DNA from: Nonomuraea basaltis
GTDB taxonomy: Bacteria > Actinomycetota > Actinomycetes > Streptosporangiales > Streptosporangiaceae
Reading direction: 5' to 3'
Assembly (NCBI RefSeq): GCF_005893125.1
Contig: NZ_VCJS01000017.1
Span: 1 to 64,000 of the forward strand
Length of the DNA: 64,000 nt
Shown in pieces: positions 11,590 through 19,892 of the stretch; the first letter of the stretch is position 1; each line of letters opens with the position of its first letter. A program made the translations under genes and the position numbers. The notes under the pieces were generated by a model, which worked only from the letters and a program-made list of their open reading frames with translations, was not told the origin of the DNA and did not search any database.

Positions 11590-11876
11590 GGCTTTTCGCA
11601 GATACCTTGGTCCATACCAGCTGTTGCCCTGCTTTTCGGCGCGGCCCTGGTCGCCTTCGCCGAACATCTCTATCGGCGCAGCGGCGGAATGATCGGAAGT
11701 CTGTCGCAGCTGGTGCGCGGAGCAGCCATATTGGCCATCGAGACCGGCACCGAGCGCATCACCCAGGAGCTCCTGGACGTCGTCCCGTCGACTACGCCGC
11801 CGAACGCGCCGCGTCCCAGCCGCACATCCCCGCGCGCGCTCGCGCCGTCCGCGCTGCCGCCGACGCCGCGAGCTGA
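11590..11876 (+). pseudogene. C-terminal remnant of a TniB/IstB-like AAA ATPase, frameshifted
   Basis: The stretch YRRSGGMIGSLSQLVRGAAI and then GTERITQELLDVV is the characteristic C-terminal lid region of TniB/TnsC-like transposition ATPases. No Walker motifs remain upstream, so the N-terminal two thirds are gone. Near 11785 the reading frame must shift to continue with VDYAAERAASQPHIPARARA and stop at 11874-11876. The stop overlaps the ATG of the TniQ remnant, as expected for a tniB-tniQ operon. The family call is from motif resemblance and is moderately confident. Confidence 0.6.
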
Positions 11877-12980
11877 TGCGACCACGCGCGCTGCCGATCG
11901 CGGTCCCACTGGCACGGCACGAAACCGTCGCCTCCTACCTGGCTCGTCTGGCCGCGCTGCACGGCCTGGACGGCGACGAACTCTGGAAACGAGTCAGCGT
12001 CCCCACGCCCTGCCCGGCGAACCATCGACATCCACCAGCTGTCCGCGCTCACCGCCCGCCCGCCCGGCCATCTGGCCGGCGCGTTACTCGAGCTCCGCGA
12101 CCCGCCCCCAACCTGGGAAGCGTTCCGTCACATCCCGCAGCTCGGCTGCCCCCGCTGCGACGCCCGCTACCCCGGCGGCCCGGTGTTTCGGATCTTCCCG
12201 CACCATCGCTACGTCTGCACCCGGCACCAGTACTGGATCGGACCGCCCGACATCAACCATCTCGGGCCACACCTGGAGATCTTCCCTGACATCGTCGCCG
12301 CCCAACGGCGGCACCTTCGCCTGGTCCGCCGCCACGGCTGGGCCGCCGCCTACGACGCCGTCCTGACCGCCTTCATGATCTGCGCCCATCTCTGGGAACA
12401 GGACCCCGACGACAACCCCGGCATGGCTCTCAACCAGGCTGTCTGGAACGTCCGCTCGTTCGTCTTCATCCCGAAGAACGCCGAGCGGGAGACCTTCAGC
12501 GCGTCCAGGCTGTTTGCCGCCATCTATCCCGAGGCGATCAGCATCGCGGTCCTCCTCGGCTCGCCGGCCTGGCGTCGCCTGGCCGCCGGAGATGATGAGC
12601 AGCTCAGCCGCTTCACCGCGGCGATCGGCTGGCGGCTGGGCGACCCCTTCTACCAGCCGCGCGGTGAACGCGACCCGATCGCTCACTGGATCGAGCAGGA
12701 CTGTTGGAGGCCGCCCAGCGCGCCGCCGACCACGTTCGCCGCCGCTCCGGGGCATCGCCGGCCTGGCCACCTGGACACGACTGTCACCCGGGCCAACCGC
12801 GAGCGCCACGACAAGGCCGTTTTGTGGTTCTCCCGAAAGCGACGTCCCGGTCAGGTGATCCTGCACCATCGCACGGTCCACCCGGTCGTCATTCGCGAGT
12901 GGAGCACCCCGATGGAACAGTTCGCCGGCGCGATCTGGCAGAGCCAGCGCACTACAGACCGGTTCAGAGCGGCGACCTAG
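11876..12980 (+). pseudogene. TniQ-family transposition protein, one frameshift
   Basis: The N-terminal part (11876 to about 12000) reads LPIAVPLARHETVASYLARL, a TniQ start (target-selection component of Tn7/Tn5053-type transposons). The frame is lost near 12000-12020 and resumes in another frame: IDIHQLSALTARPPGHLAGA, then a zinc-ribbon pair GCPRCDARYPGG ... VCTRHQYWIG and about 230 more residues to TAG 12980. Apart from the single shift it looks nearly full length. Together with the tniB remnant it marks a dead transposition module beside the tRNA att site. A sequencing error at the shift cannot be excluded. Confidence 0.65.
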
Positions 12981-13038
12981 GTTGCTACGGCGAATCGGTC
13001 AACTCTGCTACGACGCCGCGCGCGCGGTCACAAGGCAC

Positions 13039-13764
13039 TCACGCCTGATAGAGATCGATGCGATTCCCGCTGGGGTCCGTCACGCACGAAGACCGCGGCT
13101 TCCACGGCTTGTCCGCCGGCGGGAAGACCTCGATGGCCCCGGCATCAACGGCGCGATGGTGCGCGGCGTCCACGTCATCGACGAGCAGGCCGAACCGGGA
13201 CACCCCGGCTGGACCTTCGTGCTTGCCATGCTCGTTGGGCTCATGCGCGACCGTCAGCAGGAAGAACTCCTCACTCGGCCAGGTACCGAACTGGAAGGAG
13301 GAGATTTCCTCGTTGAACACCGCGTCAAATGCGGCTTGGTAGAAGGAGATCGACTCGGCGAGGTCCGTGACATTGATGGTCACCTGGACGATACGCGGTG
13401 TCTTCAGGTCGGGCATAGCCACTCCGTGTTCGATGTAGTGGTCCACCGTGCGAACCATGCGAGAAAGGACCTGGGCGCGATCCACCAGCCGCTTTCGGTG
13501 CTGATACAGCACGGTGCGCAGCGACTCGCCGTCCTGGTCATCCAGGACGACGCGAACGGAGTCGATCGGCACATCGACGCGCCGCAGCGCGCAGATCAGC
13601 CGGGCTTGCCGAACCTGCTCAGGGCGATAGCGGCGATATCCAGTGACCGGATCGACGATCGCCGGTCGCAGCAGGCCGAGTTCGTCGTAGTGCCGCAAGG
13701 CATGGATCGACAGGCCACTGACCAGGGCGAAGACACCGATACTCAGGAAATTGTCGCTGCTCAC
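13039..13764 (-). CDS. MerR-type regulator fused to a glyoxalase/VOC domain
   Basis: 241 aa. Residues 8-75 form a MerR winged-helix (LSIGVFALVSGLSIHALRHY, then YRRYRPEQVRQARLICALRR) followed by a coiled-coil-like linker (about 80-115). Residues 125-240 form a VOC fold domain (RIVQVTINVTDLAESISFYQ ... FGLLVDDVDAAHHRAVDAGA ... DPSGNRIDLYQ). MerR proteins bind long-spacer promoters; the fused VOC domain is likely the ligand sensor, or a resistance-type binder. No adjacent target gene is evident, and the flanking DNA is mobile-element debris. Confidence 0.85.
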   Translation of the reverse strand: MSSDNFLSIGVFALVSGLSIHALRHYDELGLLRPAIVDPVTGYRRYRPEQVRQARLICALRRVDVPIDSVRVVLDDQDGESLRTVLYQHRKRLVDRAQVLSRMVRTVDHYIEHGVAMPDLKTPRIVQVTINVTDLAESISFYQAAFDAVFNEEISSFQFGTWPSEEFFLLTVAHEPNEHGKHEGPAGVSRFGLLVDDVDAAHHRAVDAGAIEVFPPADKPWKPRSSCVTDPSGNRIDLYQA

Positions 13765-13859
13765 CCAGACAGCATCCCGTCTCGGGCTACCCGAGAGTCA
13801 AGCGATCATGGCCACAGCACCCATCGCACTGTCCAACCGGGGCAGTCCACCCTCCGGGA

Positions 13860-13978
13860 CCTTGATTTCCTCTCGCCGACAGAAAGAGTTGCGCAACTCC
13901 GCTGGAAACCGTCCGAACCAAGGTGTCGTGCCGCAGGTCAGGACCTGTCCAGGCCGTCAACTTCATTCGGAAGAGACA
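13860..13978. repeat. Left copy of a ~120-bp direct repeat flanking the BRCT-WD40 gene
   Basis: 13860-13978 aligns with 17385-17508 at roughly 75-80% identity by eye, sharing CTCGCCGACAG, GAAACCGTCC and CCAAGGTGTCGTGCCGCAG. Both copies end in an imperfect hairpin around GTCAACTT. The two copies are in the same orientation and enclose a single large gene. Confidence 0.7.
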
Positions 13979-14325
13979 AAGAGGAAGAGAGATTGTCGGT
14001 TGCAGATGAAGCTGTCGGTGTTCGCGTGTTGTTTCAGTGCTCGTGTCGGTGTTCAGGTTGAGTTGTCGGATGTCGCCTTCGATTTCGATCTCGGTGGCGC
14101 CGCCTGAACGGGTTCCTGTCGGACGACAGCGGGCTGGCGACAGCTTGTGGGCAGTTGAAACCGGATCGTGAGCAAACCTGCAAAGGCCCGACGTCGCTGT
14201 TCACAACGTCCAGGGCGCAGCCGGTTTGCACCGAACGCACCGAACGCGAGAACCGGAACTCGAAAGACCAGCTGATCGCCGAACAAGAGGTGATGTGTCG
14301 GTCATCTCCGCTACGGTCGCTTGGC

Positions 14326-17300
14326 ATGATCATCAGTGGCAGTACGGTCGTGCTGGCCGGGCGGTTCGGGCGGCTTTCGAAGGATGAGGCCAAGCGCGGC
14401 CTGGAGGCGTTGGGCGCGAAGGTGACCGCGTCGGTCTCGGCGAAGACGGACCTGGTCTTCGCCGGGGCGAAGTCGGGGATCAAGGCGGGTCCGGCTGCGG
14501 TGCGCGGCGTTCCGATCTACGACGAGGACGCGCTGGCGGCCGTGCTCGAAGGCCGGGAGCCCGGCACTGCGCCGCCGTCCCCGCTGTTCACTGGCGTCCC
14601 GGACGAGCGGATGGGCCCCGACGAGGCCTTCGACACCCTCAAGAACGCCGACTGGTCCGCGTTCTGCCCGGAGCGCGACACCGTGCCGCTGCGAGATGCC
14701 CTCCAGGCTCTGGAGCGCGCCCACGGGGTCACCGACGCGCATCGCCTCGCGACCGCCCGGTTGCGCGACGCGGGCGCGCTGCTGCGCCACTTCGACGTGC
14801 ACCACGGCGAGTTGAACGGCCACGCGCTCAGCCCGGACGGTCGCCACCTCGCGGTCGGAAGCGGGACCGGCGACGACTACGATCGGGGCGGTGTCCTGCA
14901 GGTCTTCGAGGTCGCCACCGGCCGCTGCGTCCACGCGATCGACGGCATCATGGGCGGCATCGGCTTCCCGGACTACGCGCGCAGCCTCCAGTGGTCGGCG
15001 GACGGTACGCGGATCGCGCTGGAGTACAACACCAACGCGACCGGGGTGTGGGACCCGTTCGGCACCGCCCGCGAGCCGATCGCTGATGCGTTCTTCCTCG
15101 CCTCCGGCAGGCCGTTGGGCATGGCCTTCGCCCCCGATGGCAGGCGCGCGCTCGTCTACGGAGGCGGGTCGGACTTCCTGCGCAACGTCATCGTGGCGAT
15201 GCACGAGGGCTCGGTCGCCGGGCCACCGGACGCCCATCCGGAGGGAACGGAGCCGATCGAGTTCAGCGGACCGTTGCCGGAGGAGTTCCGGGAAACCTGG
15301 GGCGACGAGCCCGAGCTCATCCTTGGCCGGGCGTTCTGGTCGCGCGACGGCTCCCGTGTCTACGGACAGGCGGGGGACGAGTACGCGGCGATCTCGCTCG
15401 ACGTGGAGAAACGGCAGATCTCCTGGATTCTGGGTCTGGAAGAGGATCAGGATGCGGCTCCGCCCGAGTGGAGCTTGGATGAACGGTTCCTGGCCTACCA
15501 GCGTGGCGGAAAGCTCATCATCACCGACGCGTTGACGGGTGAGACGGCGGCGGAGCTTGCGGGCTACCCGGGCGCCGATGTCCTGTGCTGGGGGCCGGGC
15601 GGTCGGCTGGCGGTGGTGGACCCGGCGGGCGGGATCGTCGGGATCATCGACGGGACGACCGGTGAGCACCGGTACGACCTGCACGTTCAGACGGACACGT
15701 CCAACCCGCGCGGCTGGGACGCCCGGTCGTGGGCCTGGTCGCCGGACGGCGAGCAGGCGGCCTGTGTCATCGGCGAGGGACGGATCGAGATCTGGTCGCT
15801 CCGTGAACGCCCCGAACGGCTGCGCGTCCTGGACGGTATCCGGCGCACCATCGGCCAGTGGGATCACGGGTTCGGTTTGGAATGGCCCGCCGACGACGTG
15901 CTGATCGCGATCGGCTCGCACGCGGTGCGCTTCCTGCGCCCCGAGACCGGCGAGATCGTGGCCGACCACCCCTTCCACCACGCTCCGGTCGCCCGTCGCC
16001 CGCTCTTGTTCGCCGGCCGTGACCTCGGCGACCAGCTCCGGCTCAGCCCGACGTTCGCGCTGGACGAGGACACCTGGACGGTGGCTTTCGAGGACGGCAC
16101 GGTCATCGCGCCGCCCGGGCGGGACGACGATCTCGACGGCCGGCTCTGCTGGTCCGTCGCTCGCCGCTTCGCCTGGCCGTTCCGCTGGGGAGAGCAGAGC
16201 ATCTTCCCCGACCCCGCCCACGCGGGAGTGGGGGCGGCCTCACCGGAGACCGAGCGGCTGTTGGCGCCGTTCCGGGGACGTGGCAGCACGGCGGAGACGA
16301 GGGGGACGTGGCCGCCACCCGATACCGCCACCGTCTCCGATCTGATCACGGTGGTCCGGGGCACGCTCGTCGACCTGACGCGGCCGGACTCGTTTGTCTA
16401 CGGCGAGTGGACCGTCGACACGCTCCAGCAGCTCGCGATGATCTGCGTCCGGCGAGGCGATGCCGCGGAAGCCCGTGAGCTGGCCCTCGCGATCCCGGAA
16501 CACCGGCGACGTCTCGGACAGCTCGCGCGGATCGCGCTCGTGCTCGGCGCGGCCGGTTTCGACGCCGAAGCCGCCGCCGTCTTCCCCTATGCCGACGATG
16601 ATCTCCGGGACGTGAGCGATGCGGCGGACATGGCTGCGGTCGCCGGGGCCTGCGCGGTCCTGGGGCATCGTGAACGTTCCGAGCGGTGGTTCGCCTGCGC
16701 GCGTGAGGCCGCCGACGCCGACCGTTCGAACTGGGAAGTCCGCCTGCCGCTGGTCTGGGCGCTGACCGAGTGCGGCCGGGAGCAGGAGGCCCGCGTCGTG
16801 CTGGACGAGGGCGTGGGCACTCCGGTGGGCCGGTACCACGGCGTTCCCTGGCTGGTGTACCTGCTGCGGCGGGGCGAGACCGAGCTGGTGCGCGAGCTGA
16901 TCGGGGAGCGCAGCGAGCCGAACGACCCGAACAAGCGGCACGCCTTCGGCGTGCGCTGGTTCGACGACTGGGCGGCGGCCCGCGCGCTCACTGTCTACGG
17001 GCAGCCGGATCTGCTCCGACTGTGGGGCGACATCAACTGGGCCTCGGTGCGGCGCGACCTGCCGGTCGCCGAACGGATCGCAGCCGAGGGCAGGCCCACC
17101 GGCCCAACCGCCGACCAGGTGACCGATCTCGCCGCCCAGCACGCCGGGCTCGCGAAGCTGCCCAAGGCGACGAAGCGGCGCGAGTCCGCGCACGCGGCCC
17201 GGAACGCGGCGGAGTGCGGCCACGTCAGCGCCGTGCTCGACCTGCTACCCGGGACGGAGGAACCCGGCAATTACGGGCTGGGCAGCGACGACCGCACCTG

Positions 17301-17358
17301 GGTCGCGCTCAGCGCCCTGCGGACCATCGCGATCGGCGTGGACGTCGACGTGTGGTGA
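14326..17358 (+). CDS. BRCT domain-WD40-like repeat protein
   Basis: 1010 aa from ATG 14326, chosen because it directly precedes a BRCT domain; the open frame upstream looks non-coding. Residues 3-77 are BRCT-like (STVVLAGRFGRLSKDEAKRG ... GAKVTASVSAKTDLVFAGAK). Residues ~130-640 hold beta-propeller/WD40-like units (HALSPDGRHLAVGSGTGDDY, WAWSPDGEQAACVIGEG). The remaining ~350 residues are helical and Ala/Arg-rich, with a TPR-like look (AREL ALAIPEHRRRLGQLARI). BRCT domains usually bind phosphopeptides or DNA ends; the role of this fusion is unknown. It is the only gene between two ~120-bp direct repeats. Confidence 0.8.
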   Translation: MIISGSTVVLAGRFGRLSKDEAKRGLEALGAKVTASVSAKTDLVFAGAKSGIKAGPAAVRGVPIYDEDALAAVLEGREPGTAPPSPLFTGVPDERMGPDEAFDTLKNADWSAFCPERDTVPLRDALQALERAHGVTDAHRLATARLRDAGALLRHFDVHHGELNGHALSPDGRHLAVGSGTGDDYDRGGVLQVFEVATGRCVHAIDGIMGGIGFPDYARSLQWSADGTRIALEYNTNATGVWDPFGTAREPIADAFFLASGRPLGMAFAPDGRRALVYGGGSDFLRNVIVAMHEGSVAGPPDAHPEGTEPIEFSGPLPEEFRETWGDEPELILGRAFWSRDGSRVYGQAGDEYAAISLDVEKRQISWILGLEEDQDAAPPEWSLDERFLAYQRGGKLIITDALTGETAAELAGYPGADVLCWGPGGRLAVVDPAGGIVGIIDGTTGEHRYDLHVQTDTSNPRGWDARSWAWSPDGEQAACVIGEGRIEIWSLRERPERLRVLDGIRRTIGQWDHGFGLEWPADDVLIAIGSHAVRFLRPETGEIVADHPFHHAPVARRPLLFAGRDLGDQLRLSPTFALDEDTWTVAFEDGTVIAPPGRDDDLDGRLCWSVARRFAWPFRWGEQSIFPDPAHAGVGAASPETERLLAPFRGRGSTAETRGTWPPPDTATVSDLITVVRGTLVDLTRPDSFVYGEWTVDTLQQLAMICVRRGDAAEARELALAIPEHRRRLGQLARIALVLGAAGFDAEAAAVFPYADDDLRDVSDAADMAAVAGACAVLGHRERSERWFACAREAADADRSNWEVRLPLVWALTECGREQEARVVLDEGVGTPVGRYHGVPWLVYLLRRGETELVRELIGERSEPNDPNKRHAFGVRWFDDWAAARALTVYGQPDLLRLWGDINWASVRRDLPVAERIAAEGRPTGPTADQVTDLAAQHAGLAKLPKATKRRESAHAARNAAECGHVSAVLDLLPGTEEPGNYGLGSDDRTWVALSALRTIAIGVDVDVW

Positions 17359-17384
17359 TCCCGTGGCCCGGTCGCGATCATCGG

Positions 17385-17508
17385 CCTTGAGGGATGCATT
17401 CTCGCCGACAGGAAGACCTGAACAACTCCACTCGAAACCGTCCAGACCAAGGTGTCGTGCCGCAGTTCAACACGTGTCCCTTCCGTCAACTTTATCCGGA
17501 AGGGACAG
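17385..17508. repeat. Right copy of the ~120-bp direct repeat
   Basis: This is the partner of 13860-13978. Its right end is a good hairpin, TGTCCCTTCCG (17475-17485) / CGGAAGGGACA (17498-17508), with a loop of about 12 nt; the left copy has the same hairpin with mismatches. It lies immediately after the BRCT-WD40 gene stop and may act as a terminator or as a recombination footprint. Confidence 0.7.
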
Positions 17509-17589
17509 CGCGAGCCGGTCGAAGCCTCCGGGGTGCGCGTGGCCCAGCGCGACGGCGTCCACGAGAGCGGCGTACAGCTGCGGTGGTTC

Positions 17590-17883
17590 TAGTGCTCGCG
17601 GGTGAGTGTCCCGCCGTCCTCCAGCTGACGGGCGAGCTCGGCGAGGCGGTGCGGCCAGGTCGGCGGGCACGGGCATGGGCTGGGCCGAACGGACCCGCTC
17701 GAGGCCCATGTTGCCCTCGGGATAGCGGCCCAGCGCCGATCCGGGCGCCGCGACGATGATCCGCACCACCTGGCCGATCGCTTCACGCCGGTCGCGCCGG
17801 CGTACCGCGAGGGCGAACATGGCCAGGTGGTTGGCGGTGTGCGGCCAGGGCCAGGGCTGGGAAATGATGTGTGCGGGCACCAC
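17590..17883 (-). pseudogene. Truncated, frameshifted DUF3703-like gene
   Basis: Reading the minus strand from about 17883: AHIISQPWPWPHTANHLAMF ... GQVVRIIVAAPGSALGRYPE, GNMGLERV ... PMPVPADL. This matches the central pattern of DUF3703 proteins as I recall it. The N-terminus is missing. After PADL the frame shifts, and HRLAELARQLEDGGTLTREH followed by TAG completes a normal C-terminus in another frame. Function of the family is unknown. Confidence 0.5.
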
Positions 17884-17985
17884 GGCCTTGGGAGCGGGGG
17901 CGATGAAGTCGCCCCCGCTTCCCCGTGCAGCTCACGCCGACCGGCGGTCTTTTGCGATCACCTCCAGGAAGGCGAGCGGATGACG

Positions 17986-18570
17986 TTAGGCCGGCTCCCG
18001 GTCGCGGGGCTGGCGGGCTCTGTACTCCTGGGCACGGGCGGTGAGTTCTCGGAAGAACACCGGTGGTGGTGTGACCTGGCCCTCGCGCCCGATCGGGGAG
18101 GGTGCCAGCGGTATGAGCAGGTCGGTGTTGGGTGAGTGCAACCACAGGGCAATCTGGTAGAGCTCGGGGATCCGCAGGAGTCGGAGGTCGAACCCGGCCA
18201 TTTGGAGCTGCGGCAGGGCTCGTGCGGCTTTGACCGCGGTCGCGGTGGCTCCAACGGATGAGCTTTTGTAGAACGTTGGCGGGAAGGTGCGTTCCGGCGT
18301 TTCGGAGATTTCGGCGCCGGCGAGCACATCGCCGCCGGACTCCAGCAGGAATCGCCAGCCCACCGGCTGCGCCATTTCCAGGCCACCGTTGGCCTCGATG
18401 TCTCGGACGAGCAGTGCGAACACCCGGTGTGGGGCGGACACCTCCACGTCATCCGGGCCGATCTCGCCCAGCAGTTTCGGGCCGTCTCCGCTGGCTCTGG
18501 CGATTTGGCCGAGATGGGAGCGCGTTTCGTCGCGAATCCGTCCCGGAGGTTCAGGCGTGTTCAACGGCAT
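17986..18570 (-). CDS. Hypothetical protein
   Basis: 194 aa from ATG 18570, preceded by a GGGAG ribosome-binding site about 7 nt upstream. No family is recognised. Visible features are a mixed alpha/beta composition (VSAPHRVFALLVRDIEANGG, GWRFLLESGGDVLAGAEIS), no signal peptide, no membrane segment, and an Arg-rich C-terminus. Codon use looks normal for this genome. It stands among fragments of other genes and may be an island passenger. Confidence 0.6.
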   Translation of the reverse strand: MPLNTPEPPGRIRDETRSHLGQIARASGDGPKLLGEIGPDDVEVSAPHRVFALLVRDIEANGGLEMAQPVGWRFLLESGGDVLAGAEISETPERTFPPTFYKSSSVGATATAVKAARALPQLQMAGFDLRLLRIPELYQIALWLHSPNTDLLIPLAPSPIGREGQVTPPPVFFRELTARAQEYRARQPRDREPA

Positions 18571-18587
18571 TGCGAAGCTCCCTGAGG

Positions 18588-18806
18588 CTAGTTGCGCCGA
18601 GTCTTGAAGGTCCTGTTCCAGGTGCCGTTCGGGCCGCCCGGGTAACCGCCGAAGAGCGTCTCCCATGCGACCCACATGATGGGAGTGTCCTCCATGCCCT
18701 CGTATACCCCGCCCGTGTCCTCCCACGGGTCATGCACCCATACGTGCACCAGTTCACCGGTCTCCGGGCGGTAGCTGTACCCCCAGATCGGGTCGCCACG
18801 CCTGAA
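18588..18806 (-). pseudogene. C-terminal fragment of an unrecognised protein
   Basis: Minus-strand frame reading SLFRRGDPIWGYSYRPETGE ... VHVWVHDPWEDTGGVYEGME ... WETLFGGYPGGPNGTWNRTF and ending TAG at 18588-18590. The composition is coherent (Trp/Gly/Asp-rich) but there is no start codon; upstream of about 18806 the frame joins transposase-like sequence. It is probably a gene cut by rearrangement. Confidence 0.45.
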
Positions 18807-18807
18807 C

Positions 18808-19020
18808 AGCGAAGCGGGCCAGCGCGGCGATGCGGCCCGACGGGACCGCCGACAGGTCCCAGGTGGTGGCGCCCAGGGCGCGCAGGTTCAGATGCCGGTC
18901 GACGACCTTGGCCACCCCGGCGCCGCTGACGTCGGTGGGGCTGCGCCGCAGCCGGTCCAGCTTGGAGGCCCGGCGGCCCTCCTCCACCAGGACCAGGTCC
19001 TCCAGGGCGCGGCGTTGGCG
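18808..19020 (-). pseudogene. Fragment of a Tn3-family (DUF4158-type) transposase
   Basis: Minus-strand frame ALEDLVLVEEGRRASKLDRL RRSPTDVSG ... VVDRHLNLRALGATTWDLSA VPSGRIAALARF. It resembles the N-terminal region of Tn3/DUF4158 transposases from pattern memory. Only about 70 residues remain, bounded on both sides by unrelated coding fragments. No terminal inverted repeats were found. Confidence 0.5.
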
Positions 19021-19048
19021 GGGGCTGGGCGCGGCGGCCAGCGGCCGG

Positions 19049-19180
19049 TACTCCCGGCTCACGCTGGAGCAGAAGGTGGCGCAGCTCGGCGGGTTCGCCG
19101 TCACCGACCTTCTCTCGCGAGGGGGCGACGGCCCGGCGATCGCCGTGCACCGGCTGGCCGAGCTGCGCCCGCACGCCGCG
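19049..19180 (+). pseudogene. N-terminal fragment of a glycoside hydrolase family 3 gene
   Basis: Plus-strand frame YSRLTLEQKVAQLGGFAVTD LLSRGG ... RLAELRPH, matching the N-terminal MTLEEKVAQL region of GH3 beta-glucosidases and related enzymes. It is cut after about 44 residues at the end of the SDR gene. The fragment suggests that the neighbouring sugar cluster once included a glycosidase. Confidence 0.5.
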
Positions 19181-19198
19181 CAACCCGCGTCGAGGCCG

Positions 19199-19882
19199 TC
19201 AGTAGGTGGCGCGTCCGCCGCTGATGTCGTAGACGGCTCCGGTGGAGAAGCTGACCTTGTCGGAGGCCAGCCAAGCAATGAGCTCGGCGACTTCTTCCGC
19301 CTTCCCGACGCGGCGCATGGGGATGAGGCTGGTGATGTGGGCGAGGGCCTCGGGCCTGGTGTCGGCGTTCATCGGAGTCTCGATCACGGCGGGGGTGATG
19401 GCGTTGACCAGCACGCCGCTGGTGGCCAGTTCCTTGCCGAGAGACTTGGTGAGCGCGATGACGGCAGCCTTGGAGGCGGAGTACGGCGCCATGTTCGGGT
19501 TGCCGTCTTTTCCGGCCATGCTGGCGAGGTTGACGATGCGGCCCCAGCCGCGTTCACGCATGCCGGGCACGAACGCCCGGCAGGTGTGGAAGGTGCCGTT
19601 GACGTTGACGTCGAAGGTGCGCTGCCAGCCGTCGAGCGGGATCTCCCAGAGCGGGGCGTTCGGGCCGACGATCCCGGCGGAGTTGACCAGGATGTCCACC
19701 GGACCCACCTGTTCGGCGGCGGCCTGGACGGCGGCGGCGTCGGTGACGTCCACGACCAGGTCGGCGCCGTCGGCCACGTCCAGAGTTATCACCTTGACGC
19801 CGTCTGCTTCGAGGCGGATGGCGGCGGCCTTGCCCAGGCCGCTGACGCCGCCGGTGATGAGGGCGGTGCGAGCGGAGGTCAT
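19199..19882 (-). CDS. Short-chain dehydrogenase/reductase of the sugar-acid cluster
   Basis: 227 aa from ATG 19882, with a strong site AAAGGAG about 8 nt upstream. Classical SDR: TGGVSGLGKAAA (cofactor glycine motif, about 10-21), NSAG (about 68), and the catalytic Ser ... YSASKAAVIALTKSLGK (Tyr/Lys about 142/146). Ten bp separate it from the dehydratase, so the two are co-transcribed. In non-phosphorylative pathways an SDR oxidises the 2-keto-3-deoxy acid to the 2,4-diketo acid that a FAH-fold enzyme cleaves; a FAH gene is present in the divergent operon. The substrate is not determined. Confidence 0.87.
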   Translation of the reverse strand: MTSARTALITGGVSGLGKAAAIRLEADGVKVITLDVADGADLVVDVTDAAAVQAAAEQVGPVDILVNSAGIVGPNAPLWEIPLDGWQRTFDVNVNGTFHTCRAFVPGMRERGWGRIVNLASMAGKDGNPNMAPYSASKAAVIALTKSLGKELATSGVLVNAITPAVIETPMNADTRPEALAHITSLIPMRRVGKAEEVAELIAWLASDKVSFSTGAVYDISGGRATY

Positions 19883-19892
19883 AGGGCTCCTT

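Noticed and set aside
14311..16221. A 636-codon minus-strand frame opposite the BRCT-WD40 gene
   Set aside because: Composition is that of an antisense shadow and no domain is recognisable; the plus strand has BRCT and WD40 motifs.
13860..17508. Integron-type attC sites around the BRCT-WD40 gene
   Set aside because: The repeats lack the paired R/L box cores (GTTRRRY and RYYYAAC) and no integron integrase is present.
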